Of a stretch of DNA of 64,000 bases, positions 10,089-17,651 are shown piece after piece. The DNA lies in the NCBI RefSeq assembly GCF_015477765.1, contig NZ_JADLQQ010000007.1, positions 531,537 to 595,536 on the forward strand. The letters run 5' to 3'. A program made the position numbers and the translations under genes. A model generated the notes under the pieces. It had not been told where the DNA came from. It saw only the letters and a list, made by a program, of their open reading frames with translations, and ran no database searches. The stretch is from Nocardia transvalensis. GTDB taxonomy: Bacteria > Actinomycetota > Actinomycetes > Mycobacteriales > Mycobacteriaceae. Numbering within the stretch: position 1 is the first letter of the stretch; each line of letters begins with the position of its first letter.

Positions 10089-10115
10089 GGCCGCGGGCGT
10101 CTCACCGGCACGAAA

Positions 10116-10149
10116 ATGCCGCCTTCACCGGATCCGGTGAAGGCGGCAT
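10116..10149. terminator. 34-bp perfect palindrome between convergent lipB and rbpA
   Basis: The two 17-base halves are exact reverse complements with no loop: atgccgccttcaccgga, then its complement. It lies 28 bases after the lipB stop and is followed by cctttat. It probably acts as a terminator for lipB, and possibly in both directions. A perfect loop-less palindrome of this length could also fold as a cruciform. Confidence 0.7.
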
Positions 10150-10159
10150 CCCTTTATCG

Positions 10160-10242
10160 TGTCCCCGGTGTCCCGGGTTACCTTGTCCCCGGCGTCCCGG
10201 GTTACCTTGTCCCCGGCGTCCCCGGATACCTTGTCCCCGGCG
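10160..10242. repeat. 24-bp tandem repeat, 3.5 copies, in the lipB-rbpA gap
   Basis: The unit tgtccccggcgtcccgggtt plus acct is repeated at 10160, 10184, 10208 and, partly, 10232, with one or two differences per copy. It fills the gap between the lipB terminator and the end of rbpA. It shows no coding sense on either strand. Confidence 0.85.
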
Positions 10243-10257
10243 TGCTTTTCGCCGGGG
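10235..10257 (-). terminator. Hairpin just after rbpA
   Basis: An 8-base stem (ccccggcg / cgccgggg) with a seven-base loop tgctttt lies ten bases beyond the rbpA stop codon and overlaps the last copy of the 24-bp repeat. It is a reasonable terminator for rbpA, though it lacks a long T run, as is common in actinobacteria. Confidence 0.5.
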
Positions 10258-10266
10258 CCGATGCCC

Positions 10267-10605
10267 CTACGCGCGCCCGCGGCGGGTCTTGAGCAGCTCC
10301 AGACGCTCCTGCAGCAGCTCCTCGAGCTCGTCCTTGCTGCGCCGTTCGAGCAGCATGTCCCAGTGCGTGCGCGGCGGCTTGGTCTTCTTGGGCTCCTGGG
10401 TGGTGCCCTCGATCAGCACGCCCTCCTGGCCGTTGCGGCACAGCCAGGTCGCGGGGATCTCGGCGTCGTCGGCGAAGGGAACATCGAATTCCTCGCCGTT
10501 CTCGGTCCGGTACCGCGCCACCCGACGCGGCGCCAGGTCGTGGTCGCGGTCGGTCTCGTAGCTCACCGCTCCGAGCCGGCTGCCTCGGAGTACGCGATCT
10601 GCCAT
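10267..10605 (-). CDS. rbpA: RNA polymerase-binding protein RbpA
   Basis: RbpA binds RNA polymerase and the primary sigma factor in actinobacteria. It stabilises the open promoter complex and raises basal rifampicin tolerance. The 112-residue product is full length and recognisable throughout: MADRVLRGSRLGAVSYETD at the start, the central RYRTENGEEFDVPFAD and the C-terminal HWDMLLERRSKDELEELL helix that contacts sigma. The ATG at 10605 is the family start. The gene is single and convergent with lipB. A promoter resembling the SigH/sigma-R type lies upstream (10652-10678). Confidence 0.97.
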   Translation of the reverse strand: MADRVLRGSRLGAVSYETDRDHDLAPRRVARYRTENGEEFDVPFADDAEIPATWLCRNGQEGVLIEGTTQEPKKTKPPRTHWDMLLERRSKDELEELLQERLELLKTRRGRA

Positions 10606-10651
10606 GGTGTGCGGTCCTCTCTAGCCTGTCGGCAACGCTCTACTGTGTGTG

Positions 10652-10678
10652 AACGCGCCATGCTCTATAACAGTTCCC
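10652..10678 (-). promoter_or_regulatory. Candidate SigH/sigma-R-type promoter of rbpA
   Basis: On the minus strand GGGAAC (10673-10678) is followed after exactly 18 bases by GTT (10652-10654), matching the GGAAT-N18-GTT pattern of thiol-oxidative-stress sigma factors. Streptomyces rbpA is known to be partly under sigma-R. A vegetative-like TTGACC (10685-10690) and TATAGA (10664-10669) overlap it, but with a short spacer. The site is about 50 bases upstream of the start codon. Confidence 0.5.
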
Positions 10679-10801
10679 GGCGACGGTCAACCCCATCATT
10701 TTACTCGGAACGATGAGGTGGGTGTGTGTCCGCCTCCGGCCGCCGGTTCGTTCGGCGCGCCCAGCCCACGCCGCGGCGCGGGGCCGTTAAGGTGTCGGGT
10801 C

Positions 10802-11128
10802 ATGCCGCGCCGTGTGCTGTCGTCCTGTCTGTGGTGTGGGCGCGAGATCGCCGAATCCGAGCTCGGGCGCCGCCGCCGCTACTGCCGGCAATCGTGCCGC
10901 CAACGGGCCTACGAACATCGGAAAGGGCTGGAGGGCACCGGGATTCCCGAGGATGCGGTGGTGCTCAGCGCGCAGGAGGCCGCCGATCTGGCCGATCGCT
11001 GGTTCGCCGCGCGCTGCGCGGCCGAGGATGTGGCCACCGCGGTCGCCGAGGGTGCCGATTCGGCGGAACTGGCCCGCCTGGCCGAGGCGGTGGTGACCCT
11101 GACCAAGGACGCCGAGCGGCTGCGCTGA
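10802..11128 (+). CDS. Small putative zinc-binding protein, unknown function
   Basis: The 108-residue product has an N-terminal Cys pattern CLWCGREI ... RYCRQSCRQRAYEHR (C-x2-C then C-x3-C) that looks like a small zinc finger. An acidic, alanine-rich helical tail follows. I chose the ATG at 10802 because the Cys motif follows directly and the longer upstream frame is low-quality sequence. I do not recognise a named family. It could be a nucleic-acid-binding or regulatory protein, but this is not shown. Confidence 0.7.
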   Translation: MPRRVLSSCLWCGREIAESELGRRRRYCRQSCRQRAYEHRKGLEGTGIPEDAVVLSAQEAADLADRWFAARCAAEDVATAVAEGADSAELARLAEAVVTLTKDAERLR

Positions 11129-11274
11129 GGGCGTGTCGGGCACCCTGCCCAGCGCAGGGATCGCCGGTCCGGCAATCCGACGAATTCCCGTCAACCGGGC
11201 GGGCCGCGTCGCGGGCGTGGCTTAGATTCCTGCGCACCACCTCGCAGTGGTCACCGCTCGACACAGGACTTCTC

Positions 11275-12423
11275 ATGTACGTTCGCCGCACGTCCCTCCG
11301 CTTCCTTCTCGCCGCCGCGGCCCTGGGCTTCGGTGTGCTCACCGCCGCCCCGGCCGTGGCCGCCGGGCGGATCGACTTCGCGCCCAAGGTCGATTCACCC
11401 TCCGGCGGCAACTTCCCGTCCTGGGGGCCGGGTCCGTCGCCCGTCGGGACGGTCGGCGCGGATTTCACCGGCGATGGCATCACCGATCTGGTGGCCGCCG
11501 ATTTCGGCGGTGACGGCCCGATCATGATGGCGGGCAATGGTGATGGCACGTTCCGCTCCGGTACCCGGGTGGGCGCGGTGGGGAACGGGTTCGGTGCGGT
11601 CGCGACGGGTGATCTCGACGGTGACGGCACAGCGGATGTGGTGGCGCAGGCGTGGACGAAGATCGCGGTGTTCCTGGGCAACGGCGACGGCACCTTCCGG
11701 GTGGGACAGAAGTATCCGACGCTGGAGGGCGCCCAGCAGCAGGTCGCGATCATCGATGTGAACGCCGACGGCAGGGCCGATGTGCTGAGCATGATCCCGA
11801 CCGGGGTGCAGACCTGGTTCGGCGGCGGTGACGGCACGCTGCGCGCGGGTCCGTCGGCGCTGATCGCCGGGACGTCGGCGGCGTTCACCACCGGCCGGTT
11901 CGACGGCGACGACCGGGTGGATCTGGCGATCAACAACGATGTCGTGCAGCAGGTGGAGGTGTTCCTGGGCACCGGCGACGGCGGTTTCACCCGCAAGGGC
12001 GCCAGCACCAGCGGTCTGATCACCGAGGATGTGCGGGCGGCCGATTTCGACGGCGACGGCATCGACGATGTGATCACCGCCGACTCGTTCTCCTTCAGCA
12101 CCACCGTGCTGATCTCCGACGGCCGCGGCGATTTCCGCGACACCCATCGGGTGCCGCTGTCGGGCGCGGGCCCCACCAGCATCGCCGTCGCGGATTTCGA
12201 CGGTGACGGCGTGAACGACGCCGCGATGTCGGCGGTGCTGTCCTCGACCATGGTGGTGTTGCGCGGCACCGGTGACGGCTCGGTCGACAAGGTCGGCGAA
12301 TTCCCCGTCACCACCGCGCCCCAAACCCCGGTCCTGGCCGACTTCGACCGCGACGGCAAGACCGACATCGCCGTGGCCGGCGCCGCCAACGCCGTCTCCT
12401 TCCTGAAGAACCGCTCCTCCTGA
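11275..12423 (+). CDS. Secreted FG-GAP/VCBS-repeat protein
   Basis: The 382-residue product has a signal peptide (FLLAAAALGFGVLTAAPAVA) cleaved near AGRID. About seven repeated units follow, each with a calcium-binding-like DxDxDGxxD core: GDLDGDGTADVV, DVNADGRADVL, DFDGDGIDDVI, DFDGDGVNDAA, DFDRDGKTDIA. Such repeats fold as blades of a beta-propeller with metal sites. There is no attached enzymatic domain. It is exported; the ligand is unknown. The start is the ATG in front of the signal peptide. A large nested inverted repeat follows the stop. Confidence 0.85.
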   Translation: MYVRRTSLRFLLAAAALGFGVLTAAPAVAAGRIDFAPKVDSPSGGNFPSWGPGPSPVGTVGADFTGDGITDLVAADFGGDGPIMMAGNGDGTFRSGTRVGAVGNGFGAVATGDLDGDGTADVVAQAWTKIAVFLGNGDGTFRVGQKYPTLEGAQQQVAIIDVNADGRADVLSMIPTGVQTWFGGGDGTLRAGPSALIAGTSAAFTTGRFDGDDRVDLAINNDVVQQVEVFLGTGDGGFTRKGASTSGLITEDVRAADFDGDGIDDVITADSFSFSTTVLISDGRGDFRDTHRVPLSGAGPTSIAVADFDGDGVNDAAMSAVLSSTMVVLRGTGDGSVDKVGEFPVTTAPQTPVLADFDRDGKTDIAVAGAANAVSFLKNRSS

Positions 12424-12432
12424 CCCGCCCGC

Positions 12433-12518
12433 CCACCAGCCGCACCCTGTGCCTGCACACGCACCCCGTCCGGGGCGCTGGACGGGGTGCGTGTGGGAAC
12501 GCGGGGTGCGGCTGGTGG
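12433..12518. terminator. Nested inverted repeats between two convergent genes
   Basis: The inner stem is 16 bases (12456-12471 pairing with 12480-12495) around an 8-base loop. An outer 14-base arm (ccaccagccgcacc, 12433-12446) pairs exactly with ggtgcggctggtgg (12505-12518). The whole structure fills the gap between the FG-GAP gene and the convergent secreted-protein gene, whose stop begins at 12521. It is most likely a bidirectional terminator. Confidence 0.7.
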
Positions 12519-12520
12519 CT

Positions 12521-13819
12521 TCATTCGGCCTCGGCGCAGCCGGGGTAACGGTTGGGCTGCTGCGAGGCGCCCCGCGCGGCGGTCACCACCGGGGTGGATT
12601 GTGTCGCCCCCGCATCGAGAGCGGTGATGAGTGCGAGATAGTGCTCGAGCTGCGGTGTAGATTGTTCGGCCGCCCGCACGCGGGTGTGGTCGAGTGGGTC
12701 GTCTCCTGCACGGATCAGTTGCTCGACGCCGTCGACTCCATAGGCGGTGACCGCGGTTTCCAGGGAGTAGATCGGGATCGTGTCCGCGCCCAGGGCACGG
12801 GCAAGCCGGATATCGCCGATCAGAGTGCCCAGATCACGGTAGATGCCCTCGCCTGCCACGCCGAGGGTCACCTGGCCACGCTCGGGGCCGAGGACCTGCT
12901 GAGCCCGGCGCAGGTAGTGCGCGACGAAGCCGGTGCCGGGGTCGGCGCCGATCACATCGGCGACCGTGCTGCGGTATGCCTGGAAGTACAGCGCCCGCGG
13001 GCCTTGCGGCAGGCCCCACAGGCCGAGGGCGTTCTGCAGGGCGAGGTCGCCGTTGGCCAGGTCGTCGAGCGCGAACGGCACCGGTGCGCCGACGACCTGG
13101 CCGAAATGCGCTCGCGCATCATCGAATACCGTCTCGTACTGCCGGATCGTGCGGCACTGGGCGGCCGGATCGATGAAGCGTGCCTGTGCGGCGGGATCGA
13201 ATCGGCCCGCCACCAGAGCGTTGATGGTCTCCAGCGGCGGCTCCATGTCGTAGGCGACGCCCGCCAGCCGTAGGTCGTTGTGGCGGACCCAGTCGTCGAG
13301 GGCGGCCGTGGCGGCCAGCTGGACCGGCGCGTTGTCCTGCGTCGCCCAGTAGCCGTCCTCATAGGGCACGGTGACCCAGGCGAATACCGGGATGCCGCGC
13401 TGATCGGCCTGCCGCAGGATGGGCAGGGCGTCGTCGCGCAGGCGGCGATGTGGCGGCGGGGTGCCGAAGTCGCGGCCGTAGCGCAGGTGGAAGTAGATGG
13501 GTACCCGATGGCGCTGCAGCAGTGTCCACAGCTCGGCGGTCCACACGCTCGGATCGCGCTCGGCCCAGTACTGATCCGGATCGCTCGGATAGCCGGATGG
13601 TCCGCCGGGGACCAGAAACCGTTCACCGGCCCAGAATCCGACGACCGCGGGGGAGTTGTCCCGCACCGCCTCTGCCGACGCGGCGGGGGCGACGGCCCCG
13701 GCGCACACCGTGGCCACGGTCAGCCACACCGCGAGCACCTGAAGAACCGTGCCCCACGCCGATCTGCGGGCCGCGGCAGTTCTTCGACGACCACGAACCT
13801 CGACACCCAGGTCACCCAC
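12521..13819 (-). CDS. Secreted protein, probable TIM-barrel hydrolase-like, unknown function
   Basis: The 432-residue product has a basic N-terminus, a hydrophobic export segment (VLAVWLTVATVCAGAVAPAA) and a mature region rich in barrel-like strand patterns: VPIYFHLRYG, GIPVFAWVTVPYEDGYW, GVAYDMEPPLE, GQVTLGVAGEGIY, ADTIPIYSLE. The acidic pair in YDMEPP on a predicted strand end resembles glycoside-hydrolase active sites, but I cannot place it in a family. It is divergent from the PadR regulator gene, with a candidate operator between, so it may be a PadR target. Confidence 0.75.
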   Translation of the reverse strand: MGDLGVEVRGRRRTAAARRSAWGTVLQVLAVWLTVATVCAGAVAPAASAEAVRDNSPAVVGFWAGERFLVPGGPSGYPSDPDQYWAERDPSVWTAELWTLLQRHRVPIYFHLRYGRDFGTPPPHRRLRDDALPILRQADQRGIPVFAWVTVPYEDGYWATQDNAPVQLAATAALDDWVRHNDLRLAGVAYDMEPPLETINALVAGRFDPAAQARFIDPAAQCRTIRQYETVFDDARAHFGQVVGAPVPFALDDLANGDLALQNALGLWGLPQGPRALYFQAYRSTVADVIGADPGTGFVAHYLRRAQQVLGPERGQVTLGVAGEGIYRDLGTLIGDIRLARALGADTIPIYSLETAVTAYGVDGVEQLIRAGDDPLDHTRVRAAEQSTPQLEHYLALITALDAGATQSTPVVTAARGASQQPNRYPGCAEAE

Positions 13820-13850
13820 TGTCTGTTCCTTTCTCTCTGCCCGGAAACGG

Positions 13851-13876
13851 CACCTAGATGTCTACACACCTAGGTG
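13851..13876. promoter_or_regulatory. Candidate PadR operator in a divergent promoter region
   Basis: The sequence cacctagatgtctacacacc, continuing into taggtg, contains facing arms cacctag and ctaggtg, plus a repeated CACCTAG-type half site. It sits between the divergent secreted-protein gene and the PadR gene, where an autoregulator would bind. The match is by eye and by position. Confidence 0.5.
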
Positions 13877-13937
13877 CCTGGGCATCGGCGAGTGTAGGGT
13901 GACCGAGGCAGCCGTGCAAGCACGAAATGAGGTGGGA

Positions 13938-14498
13938 ATGCTCGAATACGTCGTCCTCGGAACATTGGCCCTGCGCCCGATGTCCGGCTACGACCTCGGC
14001 AAACGCATGGACGGACCGGGCCGGTTCATCGGCTACCGCGTCGGCCGCCCGCACATCTATCGCACCTTGACCAAACTCGCCGATCGCGGTCTGGTGGAGT
14101 TCGACATCGATCCACGCGACGGCGCGCCCGCCGCCAAGGTCTATCGGCTCACCGACACCGGCCGCCGCGTGCTGCTCGACTGGGCGCATTCACCGTACGA
14201 GCCCGCGCCGCGGCCGATGGATCCCGACTTCATGCTTCGCTTCCTGTTCGCGGGGGTGCTCGGCCGCGGCATCGCCGTGCGGCTGCTGCGCACCGAACTG
14301 GACTACCGCCGCGCGCAGGACCGCGACCCGATGACCATCGACGAACTCGTCGCCGACAACGACCCCATCGTCGACATCGACCCCGCCTGGGCCGCCCACA
14401 TCATGCGCACCGCGCACGACCACGGGCGCGCCTCGATGACCTCCTACATCCATTGGCTCGAGACCACTCTCGCCCGCTTCGAGGAAGGGCTCGGCTGA
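13938..14498 (+). CDS. PadR-family transcriptional regulator
   Basis: The 186-residue product begins with the typical PadR winged helix: MLEYVVLGTLALRPMSGYDL, then the recognition region YRVGRPHIYRTLTKLADRGL and the wing KVYRLTDTGRR. A C-terminal helical dimerisation domain (Vir-C type) follows. The start at 13938 has GAGGTGG just upstream; upstream codons in frame do not look like PadR. It is divergent from the secreted-protein gene across an inverted repeat, which suggests control of that gene and of itself. The ligand is unknown. Confidence 0.9.
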   Translation: MLEYVVLGTLALRPMSGYDLGKRMDGPGRFIGYRVGRPHIYRTLTKLADRGLVEFDIDPRDGAPAAKVYRLTDTGRRVLLDWAHSPYEPAPRPMDPDFMLRFLFAGVLGRGIAVRLLRTELDYRRAQDRDPMTIDELVADNDPIVDIDPAWAAHIMRTAHDHGRASMTSYIHWLETTLARFEEGLG

Positions 14499-14685
14499 TC
14501 GACATCCCCGACTTCACCACCGACAGCCCACTATTCACCACATTCACGTGCGCGCGGGTGCACATCACGCCGCCCTGACCGGCATCGGTCGGCGCGGCCG
14601 CACACGCCGAGGCCAGGATGGCTCCGGTGGCCGCCAATCCACGAAATAGGTTGATTCGCACAGGATATCGAGAGCGTTCGATCAT
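14401..14685 (-). CDS. Possible small exported or lipoprotein, unknown function
   Basis: The reading frame starts with a basic end and a hydrophobic stretch (NLFRGLAATGAILASACAAA) whose ASAC could be a weak lipobox. About 55 residues without clear features follow. Its 3' end overlaps the end of the PadR gene on the other strand by about 100 bases, and no strong ribosome binding site is visible. The signal-like N-terminus is the only support; the frame may not be a gene. Confidence 0.3.
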   Translation of the reverse strand: MIERSRYPVRINLFRGLAATGAILASACAAAPTDAGQGGVMCTRAHVNVVNSGLSVVKSGMSISRALPRSGREWSRANGCRRSSRRARGRARCA

Positions 14686-14757
14686 GAGACGGCCGCCGAG
14701 GGATTCGCGGACCCCCTCATCTCGGTTCGCGAATTCTCCGGCGGCACGGCGGCCGGC

Positions 14758-15420
14758 TCAGTCGTGGGGTTGTCCGCAGTCGATGCCGCGGGCGGCCAGC
14801 CAGGGGAGGGGGTCGATCTTGTCGCCGGTGTCGCTGGTCCACACCTCGTAGTGCAGGTGCGGGCCGGTGGAGAAGCCGCGGTTGCCGACGGTGGCGATGA
14901 TGTCGCCCGCGCGGACCTGCTGGCCGACGCTGACCAGGATGTCGTTGACGTGGCCGTAGACGCCGATGGTGCCGTCGTCCTGGCGCACCCGCACCCACAG
15001 CCCGAAACCGGAGGCGGGCCCGGCCTCGATCACGACGCCGTCGGTGACCGACGCGATCGGGGTGCCCAGCGCCTCACCGAAGTCGACACCGGCGTGCAGG
15101 GCGCCCCAGCGCATCCCGAAGCCGGAGGTGAGCACGCCTGCGACGGGACGCACGGTGGGGTGGATGGCGCGGGCGGGCTTGGCCATCGGCCACGGAGCGT
15201 CGGCGGGCGGTGCGGCGTGCACGTCGGCGGCCGGGGCGGGTGCCGCGGCGGGGGCGGGCGGCAAGGTCTGCTGCAGCGCGGCCAGGCCGGGTGCGTCGCC
15301 GGCACCGTGCCGGTCCGCGGCACCGAGAGTGCCCAGCGAGGCGCCGACGACTGCGGTGATCGCCACGGCCTGCGCGGCACGCCGAGCACGCCGCGAAGAT
15401 AACGAAACGGTCACGGGCAT
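14758..15420 (-). CDS. Secreted M23-family (LytM) metallopeptidase
   Basis: The 220-residue product has a signal-like N-terminus (RRAAQAVAITAVVGASLGTL), an Ala/Pro linker and a complete LytM domain with HAGVDFG (first zinc ligands) and GPHLHYEVW (HxH motif). It ends soon after at GIDCGQPHD. M23 enzymes cut peptide bonds in peptidoglycan cross-bridges or stems. The start is the ATG at 15420; the frame upstream is open but not signal-like. It is divergent from the ArsR gene. It resembles the M23 part of the transfer-operon enzyme at 41392 but is a separate, shorter protein. Confidence 0.9.
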   Translation of the reverse strand: MPVTVSLSSRRARRAAQAVAITAVVGASLGTLGAADRHGAGDAPGLAALQQTLPPAPAAAPAPAADVHAAPPADAPWPMAKPARAIHPTVRPVAGVLTSGFGMRWGALHAGVDFGEALGTPIASVTDGVVIEAGPASGFGLWVRVRQDDGTIGVYGHVNDILVSVGQQVRAGDIIATVGNRGFSTGPHLHYEVWTSDTGDKIDPLPWLAARGIDCGQPHD

Positions 15421-15604
15421 GCCAGGCAACTTACGACAGCAACCACCCCGTTCCGTAATCCTGTCGTGACCGTCACAGCCGTGCGACGAGGGCGCCCCGG
15501 CGCTCACCGGAACGAACAACATGCAGGTAATTCCGGGTCGACCGGGACAATTGCGACCCGTCGCGGCCTTGACCGCCCGCGCTGCACCCCGGCACTCTAT
15601 TTCA

Positions 15605-15931
15605 GTGGCGACTAATGGAGTGAGGGCGTTGACGGCCCTCGCGGATCCGACCCGCCGGGCGATCTTCGAGGCGTTACCGGCGGCGCCGCGATCGGTCGGC
15701 GAGCTGGCCGCGGCGGTGGGGGTGAGCAGTTCGGCGGTCTCGCAGCATCTGACGGTGTTGCGCGCGGCCCGGCTGGTGATGATGCGCCCGGACGGCAACC
15801 GCCGCCTGTATTCGCTGGACCCCCGCGGCCTGGCCGACGCCCGCGACTATCTCGAGCAGTTCTGGCCCTCGGCGCTGGCCGCCTACGCCGCCGCCCTGTC
15901 GCAGGCGGAGCAGGAGGTCGATCAGCCGTAG
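15605..15931 (+). CDS. ArsR-family winged-helix regulator
   Basis: A short regulator of about 108 residues. It has the ArsR core LADPTRRAIFEAL, the helix-turn-helix VGELAAAVGVSSSAVSQHLTVL and the wing RPDGNRRLYSLD. No CxC metal site is seen, so it is more likely of the non-metal type that controls neighbouring transport or modification genes. The GTG at 15605 or the one at 15620 could be the start. A longer in-frame extension exists but has no homology-like content. Confidence 0.85.
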   Translation: MATNGVRALTALADPTRRAIFEALPAAPRSVGELAAAVGVSSSAVSQHLTVLRAARLVMMRPDGNRRLYSLDPRGLADARDYLEQFWPSALAAYAAALSQAEQEVDQP

Positions 15932-15995
15932 GCCCCGACGATCGAATGCCCCGCGGACAGTGCCTGCGGGGCAGCGTATTCGGTGCGGCGCCGGT

Positions 15996-16982
15996 TCAGC
16001 CGACGCGGCGGTAGGCGGGCCGGCGGCGATCCACATTGGTGCCGGGCCACGGCCGCTTACTGAGCTGTTTGTCGATCGCCTCGATCACCTGCTCGACGCT
16101 GATCTCGAGCAGACCCGGATCGGTGATGTCGCCATCGTGCTCGCCCAGGTGTCCGGCCCACAGCACGACGTGGCGGCCCAGCAGATGCGGCGGCGGCCCG
16201 CCGCGGCTGGGCGGGGTCGGCCCGAACAACAGCACCGTGCGCGTGCCGAAGGCGGTGGCCAGATGCGCCACCCCGGTGTCGCCGCACACCACCAGCGAAG
16301 CCTCGGCCACGGTGGCCGACAGTTCGATCAGGTTCTGCTGTCCGGCCAGCACGTTCCGATGCGCCAGCCCGGCGCGGGCGGCGATCGACAGCGCGAGTTC
16401 GCGTTCGAACTCGTCACCGGTGAGCACGACCTCGCGTCCCTGCACCAGCAGATGCCGCACCACCGCCGCGAACCGGTCCGGCGGCCAGCGCCGCGCGGGT
16501 GCGCCCGCACCGACGTGCACCACCACGCAGTCGCGGTGGCTGGTGGTCGCCACCGGCGGCACCAGCCCCAGATTGCGGCGATCGGCGGCGATCCCGTCGG
16601 ATTCGAGCAGATGACACCAGCGGTCGACGTCGTGCATGTCGTGCTGCCAGTCGGGCCCGGCCAGATCCGGGAACGCCGGATTGCGATAGGTGAGAATGCG
16701 TTCCGGATTGGTCTTCGCCAGCTCCACGATCCCCTCGGCGCCCCCGCTGTGCAGATTCACCGCCAGTGCCGGCGGTTCGCCGTCCCAGCGCATACTTTCC
16801 GGATCCGCGGTCGGCACCATCTCGTCGACGGATGCGATCAGATCCACGATCGGCTTGAGCCGATGCGGCGCGGCGAGCGCGATGTGATCGTGTGGCCTGG
16901 CCCGGCGTAGCGCGCGTAGAGCCGGGACCGCGGTGAGCAGATCGCCCAGTCCGCGTGCGCGCAGCACGAGTACAACCGCCAC
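15996..16982 (-). CDS. Glycosyltransferase family 9 protein
   Basis: The 328-residue product has the heptosyltransferase-type (GT9) fold: N-terminal VLVLRARGLGDLLTAVPALR, second-domain start VVVHVGAGAPARRWPPDRFA and donor-site ASLVVCGDTGVAHLATAFGT. GT9 enzymes use nucleotide-sugar donors (heptose in Gram-negatives). In actinobacteria the acceptor is usually unknown, possibly a cell-wall glycan or glycolipid. It stands alone with no other sugar-pathway genes nearby. The start ATG at 16982 fits the family N-terminus. Confidence 0.88.
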   Translation of the reverse strand: MAVVLVLRARGLGDLLTAVPALRALRRARPHDHIALAAPHRLKPIVDLIASVDEMVPTADPESMRWDGEPPALAVNLHSGGAEGIVELAKTNPERILTYRNPAFPDLAGPDWQHDMHDVDRWCHLLESDGIAADRRNLGLVPPVATTSHRDCVVVHVGAGAPARRWPPDRFAAVVRHLLVQGREVVLTGDEFERELALSIAARAGLAHRNVLAGQQNLIELSATVAEASLVVCGDTGVAHLATAFGTRTVLLFGPTPPSRGGPPPHLLGRHVVLWAGHLGEHDGDITDPGLLEISVEQVIEAIDKQLSKRPWPGTNVDRRRPAYRRVG

Positions 16983-17218
16983 CCTCTTCTCCTAGCCTCC
17001 ACCAAGTGACCCACGACAACCCGACCCACTCGGCCCCCGCACAACGGCACGGACGAAGAGAGCCACTGAAGAGGACTACCCGGCGTAGTCCGGCGTGAAA
17101 CGCGTAATCCCCGCCATATCCGTCACGGCCGCTCGAATACCGCGCCGGGCCGCCGCCGTGATCGGCGATGCTAGTAGCCTGTCCACGGTCGGGACGTCGA
17201 AAACATCTGGAGGATTAC

Positions 17219-17539
17219 ATGATTCGTACCGCTGGGTTCGTCGCCGCGGTGGCCGCGGCCGGTGTGGTGGGTGTGCTCTCGGCGGGCGCCGCGCACGCCG
17301 CGCAGGGCACCGTCAGCATCAACGGCACCAACTACGACAACCCGACGGGCTGCATCGACCCGGCCAGCGCCGGCGGCAACGCCGTCAACGGCGTCCAACT
17401 GCAGACCATCGTCGGCAACAGCACCGACAAGCTGGTCGAGGTCTACTCGGGCCGAAATTGCACCGGCTCGGTGGTCGGCAAGGTCGACCCGAACGGCGTG
17501 ACCATGGTGCCGCACGGCAGCCTGCGCATCGTCGAGTAG
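17219..17539 (+). CDS. Small secreted protein, unknown function
   Basis: The 106-residue product has a clear signal peptide (TAGFVAAVAAAGVVGVLSAG, cleavage after AHA). The mature part of about 75 residues has two cysteines (GCIDP and RNCTG) that could form a disulfide, and a beta-rich pattern ending at HGSLRIVE. The ATG at 17219 follows GGAGG by six bases, which fixes the start. I recognise no family name. It is probably an exported single-domain protein. Confidence 0.82.
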   Translation: MIRTAGFVAAVAAAGVVGVLSAGAAHAAQGTVSINGTNYDNPTGCIDPASAGGNAVNGVQLQTIVGNSTDKLVEVYSGRNCTGSVVGKVDPNGVTMVPHGSLRIVE

Positions 17540-17651
17540 TTCCGCGCACGCTGCCGACACCGCGCCCAGGTCCGAGGGCCGGGGCGCGGTGGACCATCCC
17601 CGGGTGCGCCCGGGAACCGCGAGGTGAGCACATGACGATTCGGGGGCACCG

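Noticed and set aside
10160..10242. The 24-bp array as a CRISPR
   Set aside because: The copies are directly adjacent with no spacers, and no cas genes are present.
14686..14757. The GC-rich repeats before the M23 gene stop as a terminator
   Set aside because: The ccgg/gccg blocks overlap in several ways, and no single stable stem is better than the others.
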